Source: Glandiceps talaboti (lineage: Eukaryota; Hemichordata; Enteropneusta; Spengelidae). From it: DNA of 64,000 bases. The notes beneath the pieces were generated by a model, which was not told the DNA's origin, made no database searches, and was given only the letters and a program-made list of their open reading frames with translations. The stretch lies in contig NC_135554.1 of NCBI RefSeq assembly GCF_964340395.1, positions 930,001-994,000 on the forward strand. Direction: 5' to 3'. Positions 22,960 to 34,411 of the stretch are shown here, piece after piece; position 1 is the first letter of the stretch; each line of letters begins with the position of its first letter. The translations under genes and the position numbers were made by a program.

Positions 22960-24100
22960 TTATATGAAGGAGGATGAAGTGAGATATAACAGGTATTTTG
23001 AGGACTTTAACAACATCGGCAAAAGCTGGTTTAAACTGGTGGCTACACCAATTACCATTATGCAACGGCAGACAGATAAGATCACTAACACCAGACTGAC
23101 AATGCCTCCAGGAAGGGATGGGGCAGTGTATTCAATGAGGAGAAAGCCAGCAGGTCCTGGAGCAGGGAAGAACAAATATTACATATCAATGTGCTTGAGC
23201 TGCTTGCTGCCTTTCTGGTTGTAAAGACATTCATGAAACAGATACAACATTGTCACTTGTTGATCAGATTGGAAAAAACTGCGATAAGCTAGGTAAACAA
23301 AATGGGGATTATCAGGTCTCAATCACTCGCCCAAAACAGCTGTGGGATTGGTGCCTTCACAAACAGAACACTCTGTCAGCAGACCACATTCCAGGGATCC
23401 TGAATGTGGAAGTAGACAGACAGTCAAGGTTAATACAACAAGATCCAAGTGAGTCTGGAAATTGAAACGCTCAGTTTTCAGAGAAATAAACAAGTGACTG
23501 GCCCATGCCAGAGGGACCTGTTCACAAACAGACTAAATTACCAACTCCCCAAATACTACAGTTGGAGACCTGACCAAAGTACTGTAGGGATAAATACATT
23601 GACACAAACAATGGAGGGACTAATGAATTATGCCCTTTCCCCATTCATCCTTATTGGAAAATGCCTATAAGGAAAATAAAAACAGAACAGACAATGATAA
23701 TTCTAATAGCGCCAGTATGGCAGGCGCAACCCTGGAACCCAATGTTGTTAAACATGCTAATATAACAACCAATCCTCATACAGCCAAAACAAGACCTCCT
23801 CACCAATCCACTGGGGGAGGGGCACCCCCTGATTCACAACAAAACGCTTCACTTGGGCACCTGGAAAGTGTCAGGCAAACTTTACTTCAGAGGGCATTTC
23901 GGGAGACATTGCAGAACTCTTACTTGAATCAGTCAGAGGGTCTACACACAAACAGTATGACAGTGCATGGCGTTAAGTGGGATAGCTGGTGTAATACAAA
24001 AACACTAACTATAAAATCTATCTTAGATTACCTATAGCTGAACAATTCAAAGCGGGAAAAGAGTATAGTACACTAAATTGTTACCTCTTCCGCACACATC
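22960..24100 (+). pseudogene. Remnant of a DIRS-like retrotransposon (RNase H to tyrosine-recombinase start)
   Basis: Broken coding sequence on the plus strand. The pattern WDWCLHKQNTLSADHIPG followed by LNVEVDRQSR, then GPCQRDLFTNRLNYQLPKYY and SWRPDQ, then a tail ending FILIGKCL, matches my memory of the RNase H region of DIRS-type elements. In 23630-24037, LGHLESVRQTLLQR and VKWDSWCNTK resemble the start of the DIRS tyrosine recombinase (core-binding part). The recombinase catalytic half is missing, as is almost all of the reverse transcriptase upstream. Several frameshifts and stops are present. Assignment is by eye; an element of a related order is possible. Confidence 0.7.
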
Positions 24101-26100
24101 CCTATTTATAAATTTGTATGTTGGCTATTCAAAGGGATATTTAGTAAAGACTACCTTTTAGCCCTGTTATACTTTTACATGGGAATTCTTAGTGTCGAAA
24201 ATATAAAACTACAGTACCTGCTTACATTGGTAAAAAACGAAGACCTGACAATATAAAAAGAGCTAACATTTAACTTGTAGTTTTAATGGCATTAACATCA
24301 TTCTGCAAAAAGGTCATCAGAACTAGCTATAATTGGCACTAGATTCAGTAAACCTGCACCTAATGGGCTTTCTCCCCATTGTATACACCCGTCCCTTCCT
24401 GGAGGCATCCCTCATGATGACTAAGTCTGGGGTTAGTGCATGGCCGGCCTCTTATCCATCTGCCGTTGCATAAAGGTAATTGGTGTATCCACCAATTAAA
24501 TTGTTTTTGTCGATGTTGTTAAAGTCGTTAAAACACCTGTTATATCTCACAAGTACTCCTGAGATATAATGTGAGGGTAGACACTTGAATGGTGTATGAA
24601 TGTGTTAAAACTTTTTGGAAATATTAAAGAAAATGTGCTTGTTTAAAAGAAGTACAGCTGCCATTTTTCTATTCAGGTCAAAGTCATGAAGTTAAGTGAG
24701 ATGCATATGCCTCACATAGTAACAATCAAGACATTAAAACATCATCAGTTCAAATGTTTGATTCCACAAGCTAAGATAACCCAAATTTGGCTATTTGACC
24801 TTTAAAAATGCTTTCACGGTCAAAGGTCAGGGTCTTAAACGAATGTTCAAACATGATAATATGGGTGTATAGGCACTTGAATGGAATCACTGTGTTATAC
24901 CTCCAAAGTAATAATGCTTGTGAAATTTAACAACAAATCTGGCCGCCATTCGGACATATTTGATGTGGTCATAAAACAAAGTGGTGTGCATATGTCTCAC
25001 ATTGCATGTTACACTCATTCTCAGTTAACATATACAAATTGAGGTGCTAATTTGGACCAGTCGATAATGTGTTATAAGTAGACTATAGGGGAGATGGGAC
25101 TGCTTTATGGTGACAAATTTCAGCACATGAATGGAACCCGTTCTTATGATTTTTATAGTTTAAGTATTAGTATGCAATTTAGCCATGTAATTTACGTTAC
25201 CAGATAATCTGTTTTCCATTGGATAGCACTAGTGCATATATCCCAAAAGTAAGGAATTTTTTTTGTAAAAAAATTTTGTTCTTTGAATTTTACATAAATT
25301 TTGCCAAATAATGCATAATATGGTGATTTAGGTTACCATGGCAACAGATATTCCTGAAATGATAACTATTTTTCACAAACTACCCAATATAGGGTGGTCA
25401 GTATGCAAATGAACTGTTATAATTAAATTTATCATGTTATTTTCCAGATATGTAGGTGTTTAATGAAACAACATTTTTTAGTCTACTCTGTTTCCATGGA
25501 AACAGCTGTCCTATTTTAGATAATTTGTGTTACAACAGATACATCTCATACATGTCAAAAACAAGGAAAATTTTTCATTAATTTTTATTTTTTTCCATGT
25601 TTGATGTCAAATTTTGGAAAAATCATCCACATATTATGGTGATTTTGGTTACCATGGAAACGGATGTTAATAAAAAGACCCCATTTTGCGAACTCAGCAT
25701 ACAAAACTACCCAAGGTAGGGTGGTTAATATTCAACTAAACTCATTTATTATAAAAAAATATGATTTCTATATAATATTTATTTAATTATTATTATCATT
25801 ATTATCAATGTCTTGTTTGAATGTGTGAATGAGTTTGTAAGTTCAAAATAACATAATTGCATTTGTAATGTGAGCGTATTTTATGTTTCCATGAAAGCCA
25901 CTATCCAATTTTTTAGTAAAAAAATACATCTGACATACACCTACAAACAAATGGGTTTGCTATTAAAACATGTATGTCAGACGATGTGCTGATTACAAGG
26001 TCAAATTACGATCCCAAATTTCGATGAGCCGGGCCTGACTACATTACAACATGTCACGTGCAAGGAGGGTGCTACATGCATACATAAACAAACCGGTGTG
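24101..26100. repeat. Old interspersed repeats in the 20.5-kb intron
   Basis: Two kinds are visible. Around 24660-25080 there are copies of a unit with GGCCGCCATTCGGACATATT and GGTGTGCATATGTCTCACAT, also seen at 39780-40010. Around 25320-25740 two or three degenerate units carry GGTTACCATGGAAAC and CTACCCAAGGTAGGGTGG, also seen at 28260-28300 and 30690-31060. The strand and boundaries are unclear. No genes recognised. Confidence 0.5.
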
Positions 26101-27985
26101 TGGGAATGTGAAGAAAATTACAGGCCTTCGCTAGTTTTCTGTTAAATATTACATGTAAAAGCCTGCAACCATTAGCAATAATGACAGTATAACACAGAAA
26201 TAACAATATACTGTGTGAAATTATGATTTAATACAAATTACTCAGCTTGAAAATACAACCCCCATCTTGACACATTCTTGTCCTTTTCAGTTGCGCTGAC
26301 ATTTTCAAACATGTACGTTAACGAAGTCATCAGCTCTACATACCTTTTGCTATGAACAAAGTTCAACTTTCCTTTCTTGGCAATGTAAATCACATAACAT
26401 ATATATACGAACACGTAGTACATAAACTTCAGTTGAATATATGACATGACCGTGATGGATAAGCGATGTAACATTCGATAATATGTAGGTTTTTGAGTAA
26501 TAAGGTCCAGTTTGACACAACATTGACACTCGTGTACCAAAATATCCATCCAAAGTTGCGTTCAAGGAAACCGTTAGTTGTGTTATGATTGAACACAATG
26601 CCGCCGGATATAGTTCCATACCTTCCATTTTTAAGGGAATATTGATAAATTATCCATGATTTCACAGTTGTGTCACCATCAAGGTTGTGTGACCTTTTAT
26701 TTGCGTTGTTTTAGTACGCACGCGCTGTACAGATGCACACGCAAACACCTTGTGAATGTGATACAATGTTACACAGTGTAACAATATCATCATGCCTGGA
26801 ATGACCTATATCACGTGCACTCCACATGTATACCGTACATTTCATTATTTCACATACGTTTTTGCATTCGGATTAATATATTATTACATGTTATCGGCTA
26901 TTCATGAAAGTACAATTTGTAATAAATGAAACAATATTCTTACAGCGTTTTACTGTAGCAGAAGTTATGAAACAGGTCAAGTCAACTTTATGGCATGCCA
27001 GCACAATGACATCGCATTTTCAATTGCGATCAAATCAAATCAAAACCATACGATTTTAGAAGAGATTCAAACGACTTAAAATCTCAAATTTTTATCGCAA
27101 GTAACGCGAAGGTAAAAAAAATTAAATCAAGCAATTGTAGGAGGGCGAATTTCACATTTAATTCCGAATACTATGTCAGATTTCCCATAGAAAAACAATG
27201 GCCGTGTTCTTTTATGACAACTGAACTTTGCTCACGTTCAACTTTTTCAAATGTGCACCATTCGGTCTGAAAATTCATAATTAGAGACCAAAGGGGTTTT
27301 GTAAAAATCTCTTGGTTTTAGATTTGTCATTTTAAAAATTCTTTTCTGGAAAATGCTGTGCTATCGCTGACTATGTTGTTAAAACTAATTAAGAAAACCA
27401 TTGTAATTTGTAAACTGGCACATTTTACCATGTACATCTACATAAATACAGACCTCTAACTTCGTTATTCTGTAAATAAATTACAAGTAATACATACAGA
27501 CTGACCTAGCATTTGCTTTCACAAAAATCAGTCTTTAATTTCATGAAAGCTGTGTGGCAAATAAAATTGATAGTTTCGAGTTATTCCATATATTTTAGTT
27601 TAATACCCGTCAGCAAATACATGTAATGCTATCAACAGGTCAGCGATATGTGTTCCACGGACACTCACCACAGTCAGTACAGTACTACTGCGCTCATATC
27701 AGAAAAAATTGAAATCGATATTCTTTTCACTAAACTTTGCAACATTAATTTATGACAACTGACTTAAACTTCACTCAGCTCATGTTCAACTTTTTCAAAT
27801 GCACACCAATCTGTCTGAAAAATCGTAGGTAGAGACCAAAGGGATTTTGTGAAAATCTGAGTCATCACTACCGCTACCATCGCTGTCAATCAAATATTAG
27901 TGCCTAAATGATTCGGGGAATACTGGACAATTGAGATCTTCGCTGGGCTGCAGTGCTAGTGCCAATTTAGTCATAAATAAGATAA
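26101..27985. other. Intron sequence without recognised features
   Basis: Mostly single-copy looking AT-rich sequence. Small open frames at 26238-26665 (minus strand) show no recognisable protein pattern. One pair of similar segments (27190-27310 and 27755-27860, both with CAACTTTTTCAAATG and GAGACCAAAGGG) is an old duplication. Confidence 0.45.
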
Positions 27986-27989
27986 TATT

Positions 27990-28182
27990 GTTATACTTTT
28001 ATACATGGTAAGTACCAAGCTCCCAATTGTTACGACTTGGAGCTTGAATGGGAAATGTTGAACAATTAATTGTGGGTGTAAAACGTCAACCTTTACACCT
28101 CCTACGTATACACAACAACCATATTCCTCTAAAGTCCTCCCAAAATTGTTCATTATTATATAATATTTAAACCCCTTCACTT

Positions 28183-28214
<32 letters not shown>
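27990..28214. repeat. Interspersed repeat ending in (AAT)n, copy 1
   Basis: Shares GAGCTTGAATG, CTAAAGTCCTCCCA and a CCCCTTCACTTG plus (TAATAA)n end with the region 32840-33305. The two copies are divergent. The strand is not determined. Confidence 0.55.
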
Positions 28215-28215
<1 letters not shown>

Positions 28216-28305
28216 TAGTATATAGAAATAATATTTTTTGTAATAATCAGGTTTATTGGAATATTAACCACCCTACCTGGGGTAGTTTTGTATGCTGAGT
28301 TCAAA

Positions 28306-30671
28306 CAAGCGACCTATCGGTCAGAATAGCTCCGCTGGTTTTTTTTTAATTTAATTTTTTATTTTGGTGACACGTAGAAGTGGTTCAGTTCTTCAGCTCT
28401 TCACTATGCAGTTTTGTTTTAGCTATGCAATAAAGTGGTTAGTGGTTCATATGATGTCTCACTGTAAAACACATTTTACACATAAGTTGGTAATGTATTG
28501 TACTTTTATACCAGTCACCATTTTATAACAAAAATCTACTGTTATGAAAAATTGCACAAAATCTCAGAAAAAAAATGACTGGGAAATGCACACAAGAAAA
28601 AGAAAAAAAAGAGGATTTTGAGGTTGGCTATAAATAATTCCATTGTCTTACAGCTTTAACCCTGGGAAATTTTAATGATGAATGAAATAAACTAGGGATC
28701 TAAAATAATTTGAATTTCAATTTTCTAACAAATTTACCAAGTCAACAACATTCAACTTGTACAAGTTGAGTAGATATATATAGGGAAGAAATGTATTAAT
28801 CGCCATCTTAGTTTCCGGACGGCGACAATCCCTGCCAAGTACCAGAAAGAGAGTCATTCTGGCAGCCATACGTTACAGTGGTAACACTCGTTCATGTTCT
28901 ATTACCTTTCATAAAGAAAACACAACGAAATGGTTGAAGTGATCTTTTTTTTTAAATTTCTTTTCATCACAACAACAAAATCTGCGTGATCAAAAGTGTT
29001 GTAAACTAAACCAGAAAGAATTATCGGACTGGCTAAACTTCCCGATGAACTGGAGTAAGGTCCAAGTCCAAGTAAGCCTCGATAGTACGTGAGAAAATCG
29101 TCTCAAACTAGCGATACAACTTTCAAAATATAACTTGACATGTCTTCATTTGTTAGATTTATACAATTCAAGACGCGTTTTCACTCGAAAATAACAATTC
29201 TGTGAATAATGACACTCTGAACGCAGCAATTTCTCGGACGATGTTACCACTGTAACGTATGGCTGACAATGACTTGCTTCCGGGTTAGTCCCTCGTGCAT
29301 CCGGGTACCTGGGGTTGTCGCCGTACGGAAACTAAGAAAGATGGAATTTACAGTGTTTCTTGTGACCGGCGCGGCGCCTGTCAGCAGACTCGGCAATTTT
29401 TTTTCATCATTCCATTGTATTTAAACCTTGTACTTGACATTTCGCAATATTTATAATTCTCAACAAAATACCTCAACATGCCTCACTTCGCTCGTACTCA
29501 AAGCAGCCCCTCGCGGTATGATCACTGATGACATGACGAGAGAACCTTTTCGGATTTACATGTAAAACAGGGTAAGATACGCAAAACATAATGCAAAGTC
29601 TGAAGCCAAATTAAAGTTGTGATTATTTTAATTATTTTTACTTGCCAAATATTTGCATTTTGGAAATGGAAAAAGACACGTTCATGTCGTTTAACTTTAC
29701 ATGTGAACTGTCGGCCATGGCCAATAAACAAAATTTGGTTGATTCACAGTCCGCAGTTAGACTGCTCTTGCATAACTTCAACCGCATGCCTTCCTTACGC
29801 AAGTTGTCTTAATTCTGGTTCACTGTCACTCCAAATTGCACGACAATATAGAATTAATCACAAGTTACATGTTATCTGAAAACATCACATTTTTATAGTG
29901 GGTCTGAAGTGAGGTTTTAGTAAGTACCAAGAACGTCCTGTGTTGTTACTTGCTGTGGAAAATCGCCTGGTCAATTGAGGTCAGCTTCAGCTTCTGGTCG
30001 AATCAGGATAGAGTATGCAAATAAGGACGTTGCGGACTGGCTGATTATGTAGAAGGGGTGCAGAATTTGGATTTGAAGTTTACAACCCTGTTTCGAATAA
30101 ACGCTTGTCACTTCATGCATTTGGGCGCCCAATGTGTAGAATTATGACTATAGCACATATTACATTGCTTGTTTGACGTCAATAGTGTCTTTTGAAAAGT
30201 GGCAGTTTACTTAAAGTCTCGTCGACTGATTTCCAATATGGCGTCGGTCATTATGCTCATTAACATATTCATTTTTTTTTCAAATTACAAAAAAAAAATC
30301 ATAAAAAATAAAAATGAAGATGTGCTGACTTGAAATTAACAAACCTGAGTAAGCTACCCCCTGCGCATCAACACACCAGATATCAAAGCAATCTGACAAT
30401 AAGTTTTCACGGAGATGATGAAAATGACATTTTATGAAAAAAAATCATAAAAAATTGAAAATGGCACAGATCAACTTGGCATGAACAAATCTGAATAGCC
30501 TCCCCCCAGGGAACATGCACACCAAATATCTAAGAATACTGACTGTCACTTTCGGAGAAAATAATGAAAATATAAAAGTTTGACGGACACCTATGATTCA
30601 CTCTACTCTCTATACTCTATACAACCTATACCTAAAGCTACGCTTTCAGCTTTCGCTGACAGCGGAGCTAA
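28306..30671 (+). mobile_element. A-family Helitron-like element, copy A2 (with nested foldback element)
   Basis: Starts CAAGCGACCTATCGGTCAG and ends GACAGCGGAGCTAA (CTAA at 30668-30671), the same ends as copy A1. The flanks GAGTTCAAA and AAAGAGGGTC join into a sequence like the related repeat at about 30985 (GAATTCAAAAAAAGTGGTC), again without an evident target-site duplication. A second element at about 28801-29345 interrupts it. It contains more internal sequence than A1 (about 29700-30350). No protein coding is recognised. Confidence 0.78.
28801..29345. mobile_element. Foldback/MITE element nested in A2
   Basis: Ends are inverted: CCATCTTAGTTTCCGGACGG at the left against CCGTACGGAAACTAAGAAAG at the right. 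A second inverted pair lies further in (GCCATACGTTACAGTGG at about 28866 and CCACTGTAACGTATGGC at about 29246). Copies A1 and A3 lack this block at the homologous position, so it is an insertion. A 3-bp AAT target duplication is possible but not clear. Confidence 0.75.
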
Positions 30672-31230
30672 AAAGAGGGTCATTTTATGAATATATGTTG
30701 CCATGGTAACCAAAATCACCATAATATGTTAATCATTTTTCCAAAGTTTGACATAAAACATTGAAAAAAAAGATAATACAGTGAAAAAATGTCCTTGTAT
30801 TAGACATGTATGAGTTAGTGCTACCTGGTGTAACATAAACTGTATAAAATTTGATGGCTGTTTCCATGGCAACATAAGGTAGACGTGAAAATTATGTTTT
30901 CATTACATACACATACATCTCACAAATAACATTATAAATCTGATAAATATCTTTTTATTGGCACATTGACCCCACTACCAAGGGAAGTTTGTCATACTGA
31001 ATTCAAAAAAAGTGGTCATTTAATGAACATCAGTTGCCATGGTAACCAAAATAACCATAGTATGTGATTTTTTGAAAAATTTGACATAAAACACTTTAAA
31101 AATTTCAAATTTAGGAAAAAACATCATTGCTGTTTGAATGTATGGGTTGGTGATATATGTTGTAACAAGGTTTCATGATTTTTGAAATTATCTGTATCAA
31201 ACCTATGCAATTCTAAAACTCTAAAATCAC
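30672..31230. repeat. Interspersed repeat units with CCATGGTAACC
   Basis: Two units (30690-30880 and 31020-31200) share TTGCCATGGTAACCAAAAT and a TTTGACATAAAACA segment; they match 25320-25740 in reverse. This repeat was the target of copy A2. Non-coding. Confidence 0.6.
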
Positions 31231-32130
31231 CAGAATAAATTGTAAATACCTAAAATACCACCAGTTCTTGACAATTCCATTTATGCAGCGTGGTTAAGTC
31301 TTTTATCACAAAATCTTCAAAGTAAGTGTACACACACATTTGAGTACAAGTTGACATGATCGTTGACTCCATACTGTATATTATTGTTTGTACTTGGATT
31401 TTATCCAACAAAATATCGTCTGCTTTTAAATTCTCCAACTCAACTGACAACATGATGTGCATATGCGTACGTACATATTTCCGGGTCCCAGTTACACATG
31501 CCAAATTCAAACGATAAGGACACAATATAGTTGGGATCGATCACAGTATCACTACATCGATAGTTACAGGAACATCAATATTATTATCCAGAATTTCTCA
31601 GTCGTGAAGATTGCTGACAAGTGCAGAATTATCAAGATGGCGACTGGTTTATTTTGCGCGTGCAAGACGACTGACATCACTAGAATGTATTACAATGTAG
31701 CTATAGTTATCACGCGAATCACGCATGTTATGTGCACTGCATTTATGTGTGTATGCAGCATGCAGTACGAGGTGTGCCATACACACATCATATACACAAA
31801 ATGATAGGCAATGAAAGCAACCAACTCACTAGTTTATTGTTTACATGACTTTGCTGAACGACTAGGAATAATCATTAATTTACAAGTTGCTAAAATTTAC
31901 ACGAAGTTGACTTAAAAGCAGAAAGGGCATTGCAAATATTTTGTAATGCATGGTATAGTCCGGATTGTTTGTCTTGCTTTCAAGCAGACTACCGAGAGTT
32001 GATTATTATTACAAATATTGTGAGACGCATTACAAATATTGCTTTCAGGGAATGTCATCAGCAACTTTATAAATCATTACAGGACAATGTATTTGTCTAT
32101 AACCTTGCTCGGTCGTGATGCGAGCTATTC
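31231..32130. other. Intron sequence without recognised features
   Basis: No convincing exon, RNA gene or repeat. The open frame at 31457-31804 has no recognisable pattern. Confidence 0.45.
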
Positions 32131-32139
32131 AGACAAATA

Positions 32140-32520
32140 TCGGGGGGGGGGGGGGGGGCTTGGGGGGGCTAGTCCCTTATTTGAGTATACCGTACATTTA
32201 TGTGCCACACTTTTGGGTTCGTTTTCTAGCCATTTGGTCTAAAATGGGGTCAGGGTTTTTCCGAACTCAAGAGTCTAAAACGGGTCCATTATATTTGATT
32301 TTGTTTGGTCTAAAATGTGGCCCTTTGTCCTTTGCCAAATCGTATTTGCTATTAGTTGCCCAAAAATGTTGCCCCTCAGGAAAATGTATTTTGTCTAAAC
32401 TTTATGCTAAAAAAAACCCCTGTAAATTAATGGTCTAAATGGGATATTGATTTTTGGTCAAAGTGGGTCTAAAATTGGGCCTATGACAACACACCCCTAT
32501 CAGAGATGGCCACTGGTTCC
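32140..32520. repeat. Poly-G headed interspersed repeat
   Basis: A run of about 18 G, then CTTGGGGGGGCTAGTCCC and a segment rich in GGTCTAAAAT.GGG repeats to about 32500. This is probably the complement orientation of the poly-C families at 22260 and 59515. Non-coding. Confidence 0.55.
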
Positions 32521-33248
32521 GCCCCGGGAGAAATATTGGTAAAAGTCAAACTAGTCCGAAACATGTGAAGTCACAGTCAGTTACACTGGCATATAGAATA
32601 AATAATTTAGGTTCGAACAAACTCTATAGATTCCTGAGGATATTCCACACTGATCTATGTTTTGTCATTGCACAGAACTGCTAATAGTATATACAAACAT
32701 TTAGACTTTTGTCGACAGGGCACACTCCACAGTATTATGACATACATTAGATTTGAATTATTAAAAGTTCAGTTATTAAAGTGTGGAGTGTGCATAATTA
32801 GTAATATATTAAATAATACTTATATTTATATTCATATACAGAGGAGTAACCAAACTCCAAACTGTTATAACTAGAGCTTGAATGAGAAATGTCGCAAAAT
32901 TAATTGAGTAGTAAACTTCAACTTCAGTGATATTCAACTAAAGTCCTCCCAGACATTTTCATTATGATATAATATTACACCCCTTAACTTTTTCATTTTC
33001 CTAACATGCAATTTTGAAATTACTTTTACTATATTTTAGACTCTCACAAATTGAATGCAGAAGTATGTACAGATAAAGTTGTGAAAGGGCGCCCTCAAAC
33101 GTCAATCAGCATAGCAAATATGAGCCGGCATAGCAAATATATGCTCAAACTGATACATTTTATTGACAATAGGACCAAAAGGCACCATTCCTCTAAATTG
33201 TCTCTCACACAATGCTTTATTACTATATACTATTTAAACCCCTTCACT

Positions 33249-33249
33249 T

Positions 33250-33305
<56 letters not shown>
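33249..33305. repeat. (AAT)n microsatellite
   Basis: About 19 perfect AAT repeats, directly followed by the SINE and preceded by a repeat related to 27990-28190. Confidence 0.97.
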
Positions 33306-33306
<1 letters not shown>

Positions 33307-33590
33307 GGGTTGTCGGTGGCCAAGTGGTTAAACCACTTGCCTCTTACCACTGCGGTCGGGGTTCGAACCCCATTCAGGGTTCGATTAAATTTACCACGCT
33401 GTAAGTAAGAAGAGTGTCGTTCAGTTTGACTTTACCGAACAACGCAGGTTTTCCCCGGGTACTCCGGTTTCCTCCTGCATTAACACTGAACCCATGAGGG
33501 ATGGCCCTCACTGGACTTCTTGGGAGACAAGTGTTTAAATGCTTAAAGAACTATCCAGTATAATACAATATTTAACTTGTTAAATAAGTG
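33307..33590 (+). mobile_element. tRNA-derived SINE
   Basis: The head resembles a tRNA gene with internal RNA polymerase III promoter boxes: A box TGGCCAAGTGG at 33317-33327 and B box GGTTCGAACCC at 33360-33370. The body contains CCCGGGTACTCCGGTTTCCT at about 33455-33474, a segment like the conserved core of V-type SINEs as I remember it. The long A-to-B spacing and the non-tRNA body argue against a functional tRNA gene. The 3' end is not sharply defined. It lies inside the 20.5-kb host intron on the antisense strand. Confidence 0.8.
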
Positions 33591-34200
33591 TTTGACAACA
33601 CAGGAAGGTACACACCTAGCAATTACATAACCTCTGTTTACAGACCATACCAGTCACACATTTATTGCCTATCACCTCATTCTTTCACAAGAATTCGCTA
33701 CCATCACAGCCGTAGTACACTTCTCCACATTCCCACCACCACCCCTTTCAACCTCCTCTTGGCAACTGACCTGGTCTATGGCACTTTGGGGGACCGTACT
33801 TCGTACTTCTGCAGTGCCCTCTGCCCAAAGTGACTTTGTTTTATGCTGGATTTATTTGACATGTAGTTACCTTTGCCTTTGTTATGCGTGTCTTGTTTTC
33901 TAACTTATCTGGATGTGTGTGTCAAAATAAAGATTATCATTAATAATAATAATAATAATAATAATGTTGGGTTCTTATATAGCGCTTTCCCACACCGTGC
34001 TCAAAGTGCTTTACAATTATTACCCCTGGCTCGGATCAGAATGGCACAACGACCCTTTAGTCTTCCTCAACTGCCCGGGGAGCATACAATCCATTGCAGC
34101 CATTTAAGTGCATAGGATTAAAGCCTTCACACTGATACATATTATTCAGTCATTGCAGAAAAAAATCGGGAAGTTTACCATTGTGCTCAATCCTTTCAAA
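33591..34200. repeat. Possible retroelement tail, (AAT)n and a short interspersed repeat
   Basis: 33591-33935 ends in AAAATAAAGATTATCATT followed by (AAT)n at 33942-33965, as a retroelement 3' tail might; its coding part is not recognised. From 33966, TTATATAGCGCTTTCCCACA and CAAAGTGCTTTACAATTATT begin a repeat with a divergent relative at 59990-60180 (shared CAATTATTACCCCTGGC). Non-coding. Confidence 0.5.
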
Positions 34201-34411
34201 TAACAAGCGACCTATCGGTCAGAATAGCTCCGTTGTTCTTTTTATTTTTTATTTTGGTAACGATGTAATAAAGTTGTTAGTGGTTTCATATGATGTCTCA
34301 CTATAAAAAACATTTTACACAGAAGTTGGTAAAATATTGTACTTTTATACCATAGTCACCATTTTATAACAAAAATTACTGTTATGAAAATTACACAAAA
34401 TAACAGAAAAA

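Noticed and set aside
26238-26665. Cluster of overlapping minus-strand open frames (78-103 codons)
   Set aside because: No conserved pattern, no splice sites giving a phase consistent with the host exons, and three frames overlap. It could hide an exon, but I cannot support one.
33307-33375. Functional tRNA gene
   Set aside because: Promoter boxes are present, but no clean cloverleaf with acceptor-stem pairing is evident and a SINE body follows.
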